A DNA stretch of 64,000 nt from Streptomyces glaucescens (GTDB lineage: Bacteria; Actinomycetota; Actinomycetes; Streptomycetales; Streptomycetaceae): assembly GCF_000761215.1 (NCBI RefSeq), contig NZ_CP009438.1, positions 620,001-684,000 of the forward strand. The letters are read 5' to 3'. Both the position numbers and the translations under genes were made by a program. The notes beneath the pieces were generated by a model. It was not told the DNA's origin and did not search any database. It worked only from the letters and a program-made list of their open reading frames with translations. Each line of letters opens with the position of its first letter. Position 1 is the stretch's first letter. This document shows positions 25,510 through 34,258 of this stretch, piece after piece.

Positions 25510-26394
25510 ATGGAACTGCGCCAGCTCCGGCACTTCCTCGCCGTCGCCGAGGACCAGCACTTCACCCGCGCGGCCGAACGGCTCATGGTCTCCCAGTCGG
25601 GCCTGTCGGCGTCGATACGCGCGCTGGAGCGCGAGCTGCAGACCCCGCTGTTCGTCCGCACCACCCGCCGGGTCACGCTCACCGAGGCGGGCCGGGCGCT
25701 GCTGGTCGAGGCCGAGCGGGTGCTCGACCGGGTGCGGGCCGCCCACGAGGCGGTGGCCGCCGTGCAGGGCGTGCTGCGCGGCACGCTGGCGCTGGGCACC
25801 GAGCAGTGCATCGCCGGGGTGCCGGTGGCCCGGCTGCTCGCCGGGTTCCGGCGGCGCCACCCGGACGTGGAGATCCGGCTGCGGCAGGCGGGCTCCGGGG
25901 CGCTGGCCGACGAGGTCACCGCCGGGCGGCTCGACCTGGCCTTCGCGGTGCGCACCGGCACCGACCCCGAGCAGCTCCGGGCGCTCGCGCTCTCCAGCGA
26001 GCCGATGACCGTGCTGTGCCACGCGGAGCACCCGCTGGCCGCGGCCGGGGCGGCGGTCACCCCCGAGGACCTCGGTGGGGAGGTGTTCGTCGACTTCCAC
26101 CCGGACTGGGGGCCGCGCCGCATCACCGACGCCGCGTTCGCCGCCGCGGGTGTGCCGCGGACGGTGGCGCTGGAGGTGAACGACGTGCACGGGCTGCTCG
26201 ACCTGCTGGACGAGAACCTGGGCATCGCGGTCGTACCGCACCACTTCCGGCACAAGCGGCCCTCGCTCACCGCGCTGCCGCTGAAGGGCACGGGTGGGGC
26301 CGCGTACGAGACGGTGGCCCTGCTCCCGCCGCCGGAGGCCACCAGCCCGGCGGCCCGGGCTTTGATCACATTGCTGGAAACGGGGGGCGCCTGA
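25510..26394 (+). CDS. LysR family transcriptional regulator
   Basis: A 294-residue LTTR. The winged HTH is at residues 1-60 (MELRQLRHFLAVAEDQHFTR, LMVSQSGLSASIRALERELQ), and the effector domain continues through LALGTEQCIAGVPVARLLAG to the C-terminus. It probably regulates the divergent aldo-keto reductase gene; the 128-bp gap holds an inverted repeat CCACT...AGTGG (25436-25463). The gene seems leaderless: TACGCT (25496-25501) ends 8 nt before the ATG. The effector is unknown. Confidence 0.92.
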   Translation: MELRQLRHFLAVAEDQHFTRAAERLMVSQSGLSASIRALERELQTPLFVRTTRRVTLTEAGRALLVEAERVLDRVRAAHEAVAAVQGVLRGTLALGTEQCIAGVPVARLLAGFRRRHPDVEIRLRQAGSGALADEVTAGRLDLAFAVRTGTDPEQLRALALSSEPMTVLCHAEHPLAAAGAAVTPEDLGGEVFVDFHPDWGPRRITDAAFAAAGVPRTVALEVNDVHGLLDLLDENLGIAVVPHHFRHKRPSLTALPLKGTGGAAYETVALLPPPEATSPAARALITLLETGGA

Positions 26395-26419
26395 GCGGCG
26401 CACGGGTCATGGTGGACCC

Positions 26420-26935
26420 ATGCATGCAAAGGACATCCTCATCGACGGCTACGGCCGTATCCAGGAAGAAGTCCACGCCGCCGTCGACGGCCTGGGACCC
26501 GAGGAGCTGAACCACCGGCCGTCCGCCGACGCCAACTCCATCGCCTGGCTGGTGTGGCACCTCACCCGGGTCCAGGACGACCACATCGCGGACGTGGCGG
26601 GGCTCGACCAGGTGTGGCTGGCGCAGGACTGGGCGAAGCGCTTCGACCTCGGCCTGCCCCAGCGGGACTTCGGCTACGGACACGATTCCGCGCAGGTCGC
26701 CAAGGTGCGGGTGGACTCCCCCGACCTGCTGACCGGGTACTACGACGCGGTGCACGAGCAGACGCTGGAGTTCCTGCGCGGGCTGACCGCCAAGGACTTC
26801 GAGCGCATCGTGGACGAGGGCTGGGACCCGCCGGTCAGCCTCGGGGTGCGGCTGGTCAGCGTCCTGTCCGACGATCTCCAGCACGTCGGACAGGCCGCCT
26901 ATGTGCGCGGGCTGCTTCAGAGCGCCGCGGCGTAA
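26420..26935 (+). CDS. DinB / DUF664 family protein (mycothiol-dependent type)
   Basis: A 171-residue four-helix-bundle protein: metal-site histidines in [19 protein letters not shown] and [19 protein letters not shown]664/DinB proteins in actinobacteria include mycothiol S-transferases that bind a divalent metal through three His. It follows the LysR gene by 25 bp on the same strand and may be co-transcribed. Its 3' end overlaps the convergent adenosine deaminase gene by 19 bp. Confidence 0.85.
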   Translation: MHAKDILIDGYGRIQEEVHAAVDGLGPEELNHRPSADANSIAWLVWHLTRVQDDHIADVAGLDQVWLAQDWAKRFDLGLPQRDFGYGHDSAQVAKVRVDSPDLLTGYYDAVHEQTLEFLRGLTAKDFERIVDEGWDPPVSLGVRLVSVLSDDLQHVGQAAYVRGLLQSAAA

Positions 26936-27987
26936 CCCGGCAGGACCACGTCCTCGATGAGGGCCCTGCGCTCGTCGAACGGGATGAACGCGCTCTTGAG
27001 GGCGTTCACCGTGACCGTGCGCAGGTCCTCGGCGGTCCAGCCCGCCTGCTCCACCAGCAGGGTCATCTCCCGGGTCATGGTCGTCCCGGACACCAGGCGG
27101 TTGTCGGTGTTCAGGGTGACCCGGAAGCCGAGGTCCTTCAGCGCGGTGACGGGGTGCTCGGCGATGGAGGTCGCGGCGCCGGTCTGGAGGTTGGAGGTGG
27201 GGCACATCTCCAGCGCGATCCGGCGGTCGCGGACCCAGCTCGCCAGACGGCCGAGCTTGCCGTCGACGATGTCCTCGGTGATCCGCACGCCGTGGCCGAT
27301 GCGCTGGGCGCCGCAGACCTGGAGGGCCTGGTGGATGCTGGGCAGGCCGTGCGCCTCGCCGGCGTGGATGGTGAAGGGCACGCTCTCGCGGCGCAGCAGC
27401 TCGAAGGCGGCGAGGTGGTCGGCGGGCGGGAAGCCGTCCTCGGCGCCGGCGATGTCGAAGCCGACGACACCCGCGTCCCGGTAGGCGACCGCCAGCTCGG
27501 CGGCCTCCTGGACCCGGTCGAACATCCGCATGCCGCACAGCAGGGTGCCGACCCGCACCGGGGTGCCGGCCGCGGCGGCCTTGGCCATGCCGGCGGCCAG
27601 GCCCTCCTGCACCGTCTCGACGACCTCGCGCATGGTCAGTCCGCCGTTGGTGTTCAGCTCGGGCGCGTAGCGCACCTCGCCGTAGACCACGCCGTCGGCG
27701 GCCAGGTCGAGGACGTACTCCTCGGCGGTGCGCAGCAGCCCCTCGCGGGTCTGCATCACGGCGAGGGTGTGCTCGAAGGTGGCGATGTAGCGGACCAGGT
27801 CCCCGGAGTTCGCGGCCTCGTAGTACCAGGCGGCCAGCTCGTCGGGGTCGGTGGTGGGCAGGGTGTGGCCGACCTCCCGGGCCAGCTCGACCACGGTGGC
27901 CGGGCGCAGGCCGCCGTCGAGGTGGTCGTGCAGGACGGCCTTCGGGAGGCGGCGGATGACATCGGCGTCTATGCGCGTAGCAGACAT
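26917..27987 (-). CDS. add: Adenosine deaminase
   Basis: A 356-residue zinc-dependent hydrolase converting adenosine and deoxyadenosine to inosine forms. Motifs: [11 protein letters not shown] (zinc His pair), [19 protein letters not shown] (catalytic Glu and zinc His), RIGHGVR and [13 protein letters not shown] (zinc Asp and neighbouring Asp). Length is normal. It is preceded by a VOC gene 48 bp away on the same strand, so the two may share a promoter. GAGGA lies about 11 nt before the ATG. Confidence 0.93.
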   Translation of the reverse strand: MSATRIDADVIRRLPKAVLHDHLDGGLRPATVVELAREVGHTLPTTDPDELAAWYYEAANSGDLVRYIATFEHTLAVMQTREGLLRTAEEYVLDLAADGVVYGEVRYAPELNTNGGLTMREVVETVQEGLAAGMAKAAAAGTPVRVGTLLCGMRMFDRVQEAAELAVAYRDAGVVGFDIAGAEDGFPPADHLAAFELLRRESVPFTIHAGEAHGLPSIHQALQVCGAQRIGHGVRITEDIVDGKLGRLASWVRDRRIALEMCPTSNLQTGAATSIAEHPVTALKDLGFRVTLNTDNRLVSGTTMTREMTLLVEQAGWTAEDLRTVTVNALKSAFIPFDERRALIEDVVLPGYAAAL

Positions 27988-28035
27988 GGTGCGGTCGTTC
28001 CTCGGCAGATCGGTGAGCGAAGGGGCGGGAAGGCG

Positions 28036-28428
28036 TCAGGAGGCCGGCTGGAGCAGGTCCCAGCGGTTGCCGTAGAGGTCCCGGAAGACGGCGACCGTGC
28101 CGTACGGCTCGTGCCGGGGCTCCTCCAGGAAGGTCACGCCCGCGGCACGCATGCGGGTGTGGTCCCGGGCGAAGTCGTCGGTGTGCAGGAAGAAGCCGAC
28201 CCGGCCGCCGGTCTGGTCGCCCACCCGGCCGCGCTCGTCGTCGTTCTTGGCGCGGGCCAGCAGCAGGGCCGTACCGGGTGCGCCGGCGGAGGGTTCGACG
28301 ACCACCCAGCGGGAGCCGTCCGGGCGCGGCGCGTCCTCGGTCAGCCGGAACCCCAGGGCCTCGGTGTAGAAGCGGATCGCCTCGTCGTAGTCGTCGACGA
28401 CGAGGGTGACCAGGGCGATGCGTCTCAT
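28036..28428 (-). CDS. VOC (glyoxalase/bleomycin resistance) family protein
   Basis: A 130-residue single-domain VOC protein: RIALVTLVVDDYDEAIRFYT, RWVVVEPSAGAPGTALLLAR, FFLHTDDFARDHTRMRAAGV and GTVAVFRDLYGNRWDLLQP (C-terminal metal Glu replaced by Asp-Leu-Tyr context). ATG 28428 has AAAGG 6-7 nt upstream. It lies just downstream of the A+T-rich palindrome at 28476-28488, which is probably its operator. First gene of a possible operon with add. Confidence 0.88.
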   Translation of the reverse strand: MRRIALVTLVVDDYDEAIRFYTEALGFRLTEDAPRPDGSRWVVVEPSAGAPGTALLLARAKNDDERGRVGDQTGGRVGFFLHTDDFARDHTRMRAAGVTFLEEPRHEPYGTVAVFRDLYGNRWDLLQPAS

Positions 28429-28475
28429 CGGGACCTTTCGGCGCGGGGAACCGGGTGGGTTGACGGGAGAGGTTA

Positions 28476-28488
28476 TACGTAAAACGTA
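28476..28488. promoter_or_regulatory. A+T-rich palindrome TACGT-AAA-ACGTA
   Basis: A perfect 5-3-5 inverted repeat in a roughly 20-bp A+T-rich island, 48 bp before the VOC start and 172 bp before the divergent PPOX gene. It has the form of a TetR or MarR dimer site. A TTGACG element lies at 28460-28465 on the plus strand. Confidence 0.45.
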
Positions 28489-28659
28489 GCGGATGCCAGT
28501 CATGGTGCCCGGTGCACGGGACGGGCGCGCGACCGTACGGCGCGCAGGCGTGCCCGGTCCCGCGCCCCGCCGGTGCCGTCGCGGCCTGGTCCGAAAGGCC
28601 GGGGGCCCGTCCGTCCCGGGACCGAGGCGGCGCGCGGCCCCGCCCGCTACCGTCCCCCC

Positions 28660-29118
28660 ATGGAGATCACCGAGGCTCCCCGCGGCCCCGCGCGGCGCAA
28701 GCAGGACGTTCTGGCCCGGCTCGAACGGGAGGAGGACGTCTGGGTCGCGTCGGCGGGGGCCGACGGGACGCCCTGGCTGGTCGCGCTCTGGTTCCTGTGG
28801 GACGGGGAGGCGGTGTGGCTGGCGACGCGGACGGCCAATCCGACCGGCCGCAACCTGCGCGAGCGCCGGCGCGTCCGGCTGGCGCTCGGGGACACCCGGG
28901 ACGTGGTGCTGATCGACGGCGAGGCGGAGCTCGTCGGGCGCGGGGAGGTGCCGGCGGCGACCTTGCGGGCGTACACCGCCAAGTTCGGCTGGGACCCGGG
29001 CGCGGACGGCCCCTCCTACGCCTTCTTCCGGGTGCGCCCGCGGGCCGTGCAGGCCATGCGCGGGGAGCACGAGATGACGGGACGGCACCTGATGCGGGAC
29101 GGGGTGTGGGCGGTCTGA
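28660..29118 (+). CDS. PPOX-class (pyridoxamine 5'-phosphate oxidase-like) F420/FMN-binding protein
   Basis: A 152-residue split-barrel flavoprotein: DVWVASAGADGTPWLVALWF, AVWLATRTANPTGRNLRERR, RVRLALGDTRDVVLIDGEAE and YAFFRVRPRAVQAMRGEHEM. The TRxxxPTGRNL segment is typical of actinobacterial F420-dependent or haem/biliverdin-binding PPOX proteins; which cofactor is used cannot be told. Leaderless start predicted: TACCGT (28648-28653) ends 6 nt before the ATG. Confidence 0.85.
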   Translation: MEITEAPRGPARRKQDVLARLEREEDVWVASAGADGTPWLVALWFLWDGEAVWLATRTANPTGRNLRERRRVRLALGDTRDVVLIDGEAELVGRGEVPAATLRAYTAKFGWDPGADGPSYAFFRVRPRAVQAMRGEHEMTGRHLMRDGVWAV

Positions 29119-29231
29119 GACAGCTCGACCCCGGGCGGACATCCTTTTCCCGCACGGTGGTTACCTGGGAGTAATCCCCGGTGGTTTGATGTGCGGCGCC
29201 ACTCAACCCCCTTCACCCACAGGGAGCTCCA

Positions 29232-30215
29232 GTGCCGCCTCGCACCCCGCGCCGTACCCCCGGCGCCGCCGTGCTCGCCCTCGCCCTCGCCACCGCGGGG
29301 CTCGCGGGCACGGCGCCCACCGCCACGGCCGCCGAACAGCCGCCGCTACGGGTCCTGTCGTACAACGTGTTCCTGTTCAGCAAGAGCCTGTACCCGAACT
29401 GGGGGCAGGACCACCGCGCGGCGCAGATCCCGAAGGCGCCCTTCTTCCGGGGCAACGACGTGGTGGTGCTCCAGGAGGCCTTCGACAACTCCTCCGCGGA
29501 CGCCCTCAAGCGCGCCGCCGCGGCCGCATACCCGTACCAGACGCCGGTCGTGGGCCGGAGCAAGGACGGCTGGGACGCGACGGGCGGCGCGTACTCGGCG
29601 ACGACGCCGGAGGACGGCGGGGTCACGGTGCTCAGCAAGTGGCCGATCCTGCGCAAGGAGCAGTACGTCTACCAGGACGCCTGCGGGGCGGACTGGTGGT
29701 CCAACAAGGGCTTCGCGTACGTGGTGCTCGACGTGAACGGCGCCCGGGTGCACGTCGTGGGCACCCACGCCCAGTCGACGGACCCGGGCTGCGACCCGGG
29801 CGAGGCCGCCGCCGTGCGCAGCCGCCAGTTCAAGGCCGTCGACGCCTTCCTCGACGCGAAGCGCATCCCCGCGGGCGAGCAGGTGCTGGTGGCCGGCGAC
29901 CTCAACGTCGACTCGCACAGCGCCGAGTACGCCTCGATGCTCGCCGACGGGGGCCTGGTGGGCCCCGAGACGCGCACCGGGCACCCGTACTCCTTCGACA
30001 CGGCGGAGAACTCGATCGCCCGCGAGCGCTACCCGGACGATCCGCGGGAGGACCTCGACCACGTGCTGCACCGGGCCGGTCACGCCCGTCCGGCGGGATG
30101 GAGGAACGACGTGGTCAAGGAGACGTCGGCGCCCTGGACGGTGTCGAGCTGGGGCACCTCCTCCACGTACACCAACCTGTCGGACCACTATCCGGTGACC
30201 GGGTACGCGGACTGA
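29232..30215 (+). CDS. Secreted sphingomyelin phosphodiesterase (neutral sphingomyelinase C type)
   Basis: A 327-residue protein of the DNase I/exonuclease-endonuclease-phosphatase fold. A signal peptide at about 1-35 (AAVLALALATAGLAGTAPTA) is followed by VLSYNVFLFSKSLYPNWGQ, metal Glu in VVLQEAFDN, VVGTHAQSTDPGC, LVAGDLNVDS (catalytic Asp/Asn) and the catalytic His in NLSDHYPVTGY. Bacterial sphingomyelinases cleave sphingomyelin to ceramide and phosphocholine outside the cell; in a soil actinomycete the target may be eukaryotic membranes or other phospholipids. GTG start follows GGGAG by 6 nt. Confidence 0.9.
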   Translation: MPPRTPRRTPGAAVLALALATAGLAGTAPTATAAEQPPLRVLSYNVFLFSKSLYPNWGQDHRAAQIPKAPFFRGNDVVVLQEAFDNSSADALKRAAAAAYPYQTPVVGRSKDGWDATGGAYSATTPEDGGVTVLSKWPILRKEQYVYQDACGADWWSNKGFAYVVLDVNGARVHVVGTHAQSTDPGCDPGEAAAVRSRQFKAVDAFLDAKRIPAGEQVLVAGDLNVDSHSAEYASMLADGGLVGPETRTGHPYSFDTAENSIARERYPDDPREDLDHVLHRAGHARPAGWRNDVVKETSAPWTVSSWGTSSTYTNLSDHYPVTGYAD

Positions 30216-30311
30216 CCGCGTCGCGCGGCGGGCGTCGCCTCCGCCTCGGTGCGCCGCATCCCCGGGCCGGGGACCGTGTGCGGACGGGGCGGGCGGGGAA
30301 CTCGGCGGAGC

Positions 30312-30767
30312 ATGGTCGGTGACACTGACGACGACATCGCGGTGCGGCGACGGGGAACCAGCGGGCACCGGGCGTGCGGGCACACGGCCGACGTACGGAT
30401 CGAGGCGTGGGGCGCCGACCGGGAGAGCTGCCTGCTGGAGGCCGTACGGGGCCTGGTGGAGTGCTTCGCCGACGTGAGCGGGGCGCGGTCCGCCGGCGTG
30501 ACCCGGGTGAGGCTGCCCGACGAGGGCGACGAGGAGCTGCTGGCGGCCCTGCTGGACGAGGTCGTCTACCGCCTCGAGGTGCGCGGCGAGGTTCCGCTGG
30601 ACGTGGCGGCCCGGGCCGTCGACGGCGAGCTGGAGGTCCGCTTCACCATGGCCGCCCTGGACGGCGTGGAGATCACCGGTGCCGCGCCGAAGGCGGTCGC
30701 CTGGCACGAGCTGCGCATCCGGCCGGACGCGTACGGCTGGTCGTGCGCGGTGACGGTCGACGTGTGA
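30312..30767 (+). CDS. Archease (RtcB activator)
   Basis: A 151-residue archease: GHTADVRIEAWGADRESCLL (metal-binding Asp), EGDEELLAALLDEVVYRLEV and WHELRIRPDAYGWSCAVTVDV. Archease speeds the guanylylation step of the RNA ligase RtcB and widens its NTP use. The rtcB gene is convergent, its stop 106 bp away, with a strong terminator between, so the partners are next to each other but on opposite strands. Start uncertain: ATG 30312 has GGCGGAG almost touching it; GTG 30342 is a possible shorter start that keeps the whole domain. Confidence 0.9.
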   Translation: MVGDTDDDIAVRRRGTSGHRACGHTADVRIEAWGADRESCLLEAVRGLVECFADVSGARSAGVTRVRLPDEGDEELLAALLDEVVYRLEVRGEVPLDVAARAVDGELEVRFTMAALDGVEITGAAPKAVAWHELRIRPDAYGWSCAVTVDV

Positions 30768-30777
30768 CGGCCGTCGC

Positions 30778-30805
30778 GGCCGGTGCCCGAGGGCGGGCAC
30801 CGGCC
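30778..30805. terminator. Strong hairpin between convergent archease and rtcB
   Basis: GGCCGGTGCCC / GGGCACCGGCC form a perfect 11-bp stem with a 6-nt loop, 11 nt after the archease stop. Confidence 0.7.
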
Positions 30806-30827
30806 GATCTCCGCATCACCTACGGCT

Positions 30828-30894
30828 TCAGCCCCGCACCACGCCCGGCCTCAGCCCCCCACCGCGCCCGGCTCAGCCCTTCACCACGCCCAGC
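30828..30894 (-). repeat. Three tandem copies of the last codons and stop of rtcB
   Basis: Units of 23, 22 and 22 bp start at 30828, 30851 and 30873, each beginning TCAGCCC (the complement of a TGA stop) and containing CACC(A/G)CGCCC. The unit at 30873 is the real 3' end of rtcB; the other two lie downstream of its stop. Confidence 0.75.
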
Positions 30895-32282
30895 GGCACC
30901 AGCCGGGCCACGGTCCGGCACAGCCCCGCGCCCTCGCTCGCGGCGACCACCGCGCCGACGTCCTTGTACGCCTCCGGCGTCTCCTCGGACAGGCCGCGCC
31001 AGGAGCGGGGGCGCACGGCGATGCCCGCGCGTTCCAGGCGGGCCCGCAGCTCCCGGCCGGTGACCGTGCGGGCGGCCTGGTGACGGCTCATCCTGCGGCC
31101 TGCGCCGTGGCAGGTCGAGGCGAAGGCGTCGCCGCCGGTCACCCCGGCCAGCACGTAGGAGGCGGTGCCCATGGTGCCGGGGATCAGCACCGGCTGCCCG
31201 GTGTCGCGCAGGTCGGCGGGCAGGTCGGGGTGGCCGGGCGGGAAGGCGCGGGTGGCGCCCTTGCGGTGCACGCACAGCCGGCGGGGCCGCCCGTCGACCT
31301 GGTGGGTCTCCAGCTTGGCCAGGTTGTGGGAGACGTCGTACACCAGGGAGAGGTGGACGCCGGCGGCGCGGCGGAACACCTGGCGGGCCGCGTGGGCCAG
31401 CAACTGGCGGTTGGCGCGGCCGTAGTTGGCCGCCGCGGCCATCGCGCCGAGGTAGGCCCGGCCCTCCGGGGAGTCCACCGGGGTGCAGGCGAGCTGCCGG
31501 TCCGGCACCGAGATGCGGTAGCGGGCCATGGCCCGGTCCATCGCCCGGACGTGGTCGGTGCAGATCTGGTGCCCGAGCCCCCGCGAACCGCAGTGGATCA
31601 TGACGCAGACCTGTCCGGCGGCGATGCCGAAGGCCTCGGCGGCCCGCTCGTCGTAGACGTCGCAGACCTGCTGGACCTCCAGGAAGTGGTTGGCGGAGCC
31701 CAGGCTGCCGACCTGGCCGAGGCCGCGTTCGCGGGCCCGCTCGCCGACCTCGCGCAGCACGGCGTCGCCGACCGCGCCGCCGTCCTCGCAGCGGACCAGG
31801 TCGCGCTCCTCGCCGTACCCCCGCGCGACGGCGTAGCGGGCGCCGCCTTCGAGGATGCGGTCCAGTTCGCCGGGGCCGGGCCGCCACACCCCGCCGGGTC
31901 CGGCGCCGCGCGGGATCGCCCGGTCCAGGCCGGCCATCACGGCGTCGAACGCGGGGGCCAGCCGGGCTCGGTCGCAGTCGGCGGCCAGCAGCCGCACCCC
32001 GCAGGAGATGTCGAAGCCGACCCCGCCCGGGGAGATCACCCCGCCCTGGTCGACGGTGGTCGCGGCGACCCCGCCGATGGGGAAGCCGTACCCCCAGTGG
32101 ATGTCGGGCATGGCGTACGAGGCGCCGACGATGCCGGGCAGGGTGGCGACGTTGGCGACCTGCCCGAGGGACTGCTCGGCGTCGGCGAGCAGGTCGCGGG
32201 AGGCGAAGACCACGCCGGGCACCCGCATGGCGCCGTGCGGGTCGAGGCGGAAGCGGTACGGGGTCTCCTCGACGAGTGGCAT
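30873..32282 (-). CDS. rtcB: RNA-splicing ligase RtcB
   Basis: A 469-residue GTP/Mn2+-dependent ligase that joins 2',3'-cyclic phosphate (or 3'-phosphate) and 5'-OH RNA ends. Visible family elements: [30 protein letters not shown] (metal Cys), [24 protein letters not shown] (metal His) and [14 protein letters not shown] with the guanylylated His region. The ATG starts 1 nt after the polX stop (TGACATG) with GGGAG inside the polX end, so rtcB is translationally coupled to polX. No RtcR or RtcA is present. Archease lies downstream, convergent. Confidence 0.95.
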   Translation of the reverse strand: MPLVEETPYRFRLDPHGAMRVPGVVFASRDLLADAEQSLGQVANVATLPGIVGASYAMPDIHWGYGFPIGGVAATTVDQGGVISPGGVGFDISCGVRLLAADCDRARLAPAFDAVMAGLDRAIPRGAGPGGVWRPGPGELDRILEGGARYAVARGYGEERDLVRCEDGGAVGDAVLREVGERARERGLGQVGSLGSANHFLEVQQVCDVYDERAAEAFGIAAGQVCVMIHCGSRGLGHQICTDHVRAMDRAMARYRISVPDRQLACTPVDSPEGRAYLGAMAAAANYGRANRQLLAHAARQVFRRAAGVHLSLVYDVSHNLAKLETHQVDGRPRRLCVHRKGATRAFPPGHPDLPADLRDTGQPVLIPGTMGTASYVLAGVTGGDAFASTCHGAGRRMSRHQAARTVTGRELRARLERAGIAVRPRSWRGLSEETPEAYKDVGAVVAASEGAGLCRTVARLVPLGVVKG

Positions 32283-32283
32283 G

Positions 32284-34020
32284 TCATCTCCCGGGGCGCT
32301 TGCGCAGGAAGCGGCGCAGCCGGGTGAGCGGCCAGGTGTTGATCACGTCGTCCGCGGTGAGCCAGCCGCGCTGGGCCGTGCCGATGCCGTAGCGGAGGTT
32401 GGCCAGGTGGGGGACGGCGTGGGCGTCGCTGTCGACGGCGAACTTCACCCCGTGCCGCCTGGCGCGCAGGATGTCCTCGTCGCGCAGGTCGAGGCGGTCC
32501 GGGTGGGCGTTGATCTCCAGGGCGGTCCCGGTGCGGGCGCAGGCGGCGAAGACCGCGTCGAGGTCGGCGTCGACGGCGGGGCGCCGGCCGATGACGCGGG
32601 TCGTGGGGTGGCCGATGACGTGGACGTACGGGTTCTCGCAGGCCCGTACGATCCGGCGGGTCAGTGCCTCGCGGTCCTGCTCGAAGTGGGAGTGCACGGA
32701 GGCCACGCACAGGTCGAACCCGGCCAGGAAGGCGGCGGGCCAGTCGACCTCGCCGTCGGGGGCGATGTTCAGCTCGGCGCCGTGCAGCAGCCGCATCCCG
32801 CGCCCCCTGCCGTACCGGCCGTCGAGTGCGCGCACCCGTTCGCGCTGGGCCAGCATCCGTTCGTCGGTCATGCGCTGCATGGCCATGTCCGGCCCGTGGT
32901 CGGTGACGGCGTAGTAGGCGTAGCCGCGCTCGGCGGCGGCCGCGACCATCTCCTCCAGTGGGGCGAGGCCGTCGGTGAGGTCCGTGTGGGTGTGCAGGTC
33001 GCCGCGGATGTCGTCCTCGGTGACCAGGACGGGCAGGTCGCCGCGGAGTCCGGCCTCGATCTCGCCGCGGTCCTCGCGCAGCGTCGGCGGGATCCACGGC
33101 AGGCCGAGCCGGGCGTAGACGTCCTCCTCGGTCCGGGAGACGACCAGCTCGCCGCTCTCGGCGTCGAACAGGCCGTACTCGGAGAGCTTCAGGCCCTGCC
33201 GCACGGCCAGTTCCCGCGTGCGGATGTTGTGCGCCTTCGACCCCGTGAAGTACTGGAGGGCCGCGCCCCAGGACTCCGGGCGGACCACGCGCAGGTCGAC
33301 GGCCAGGCCCTCGCCGGTGCGCACGGACGTCTTGGTCGGCCCGTGGGCGATCACCTCGGTGACGTACGGCAGCTCGGTGAACGCCCGCATGACCGGGGCC
33401 GAGTCCTCGGCGGCGACGAGCACGTCGAGGTCGCCGATGGTCTCGCGGACCCGGCGCAGCGAGCCGGCGTAGGCACAGCGCCGGCAGCCGGTGACGCCGG
33501 AGAGCGCACCGACGATCGTCTCGGCGGTGTCCATGGCGACGTCGATCAGCACGCGGTCGCCGGCCGACCGGAGGAGATCGATGCCGTGGAGGATCCTCTC
33601 CTCGGTCCGCGGCCCGAAGCCCTTCAGGTCGCGCAGGCGTTCGGCGTGGATGGCGTCGGCCAGTTCGTCGACGGAGGCGATGCCCAGCTCCTCGTAGAGG
33701 GCGTGGGCCTTCTTCGGGCCGAGGCCGGGGACGGCCGTGAGCCGGCGGACCCCGGCGGGGATCCGGGCGCGCAGTTCCTCGACGGCGGACACACTGCCGT
33801 CGCGGAAGTACTCGACCACTTTTTCGGCGACCGACCGGCCGACCCCGGGGATCTCCTGAAGTCCCTTCGCGTCGAGACCGGAGACCTCGGCGTGGTGGCC
33901 GCCGATCGCCCGGGCGGCCTTCTCGTAGGCGCGGGCCTTGAAGGCGTCCCCTCCGGTGATCGAGATCAGATCCGCGTACTCGGCGAACAGCGCGGCGACC
34001 TCGTCGTTGGAACGAGCCAC
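32284..34020 (-). CDS. polX: DNA polymerase/3'-5' exonuclease PolX
   Basis: A 578-residue bacterial family X polymerase: N-terminal 8-kDa/HhH region ([40 protein letters not shown]), a second HhH ([20 protein letters not shown]), the nucleotidyltransferase motif [20 protein letters not shown], and a C-terminal PHP phosphoesterase domain ([49 protein letters not shown]). It fills short gaps and trims 3' ends in base-excision or end-joining repair. GTG 34020 was chosen because TACCCT (34027-34032) ends 6 nt upstream (leaderless pattern); the longer frame covers repeats. Head of a polX-rtcB operon. Confidence 0.93.
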   Translation of the reverse strand: MARSNDEVAALFAEYADLISITGGDAFKARAYEKAARAIGGHHAEVSGLDAKGLQEIPGVGRSVAEKVVEYFRDGSVSAVEELRARIPAGVRRLTAVPGLGPKKAHALYEELGIASVDELADAIHAERLRDLKGFGPRTEERILHGIDLLRSAGDRVLIDVAMDTAETIVGALSGVTGCRRCAYAGSLRRVRETIGDLDVLVAAEDSAPVMRAFTELPYVTEVIAHGPTKTSVRTGEGLAVDLRVVRPESWGAALQYFTGSKAHNIRTRELAVRQGLKLSEYGLFDAESGELVVSRTEEDVYARLGLPWIPPTLREDRGEIEAGLRGDLPVLVTEDDIRGDLHTHTDLTDGLAPLEEMVAAAAERGYAYYAVTDHGPDMAMQRMTDERMLAQRERVRALDGRYGRGRGMRLLHGAELNIAPDGEVDWPAAFLAGFDLCVASVHSHFEQDREALTRRIVRACENPYVHVIGHPTTRVIGRRPAVDADLDAVFAACARTGTALEINAHPDRLDLRDEDILRARRHGVKFAVDSDAHAVPHLANLRYGIGTAQRGWLTADDVINTWPLTRLRRFLRKRPGR

Positions 34021-34124
34021 GGTTCCAGGGTAGGCACGCCCCGGCGCGCACGCCGTCGTGACGGGCACCGGGACGCACCGGCGGCTTCCGCGGCGGTCCG
34101 CGCCCTGCGGTCGCGGCGCGGTCC

Positions 34125-34231
34125 GCTCGTCCGGTGAGTCCTGCGAACCCCGCCGCACGGCCCGCTCGTCCGGTGGGCCCTGCGAACACCCCGCCGGCCC
34201 GGTGAGTCCTGCGAACCCCGCCGCGCGGCCC
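34125..34231. repeat. Three-copy 33-39 bp minisatellite upstream of polX
   Basis: Units at 34125-34163, 34164-34200 and 34199-34231 share the core CCGGTG(A/G)G(T/C)CCTGCGAA followed by CCCCGCCG and CGGCCC; copy 3 lacks the GCTCGT lead. The array sits in the 238-bp gap between the MMPL gene and polX. Confidence 0.75.
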
Positions 34232-34258
34232 GCGCCGCGCGGCCCGCCGGAGGCGTGC

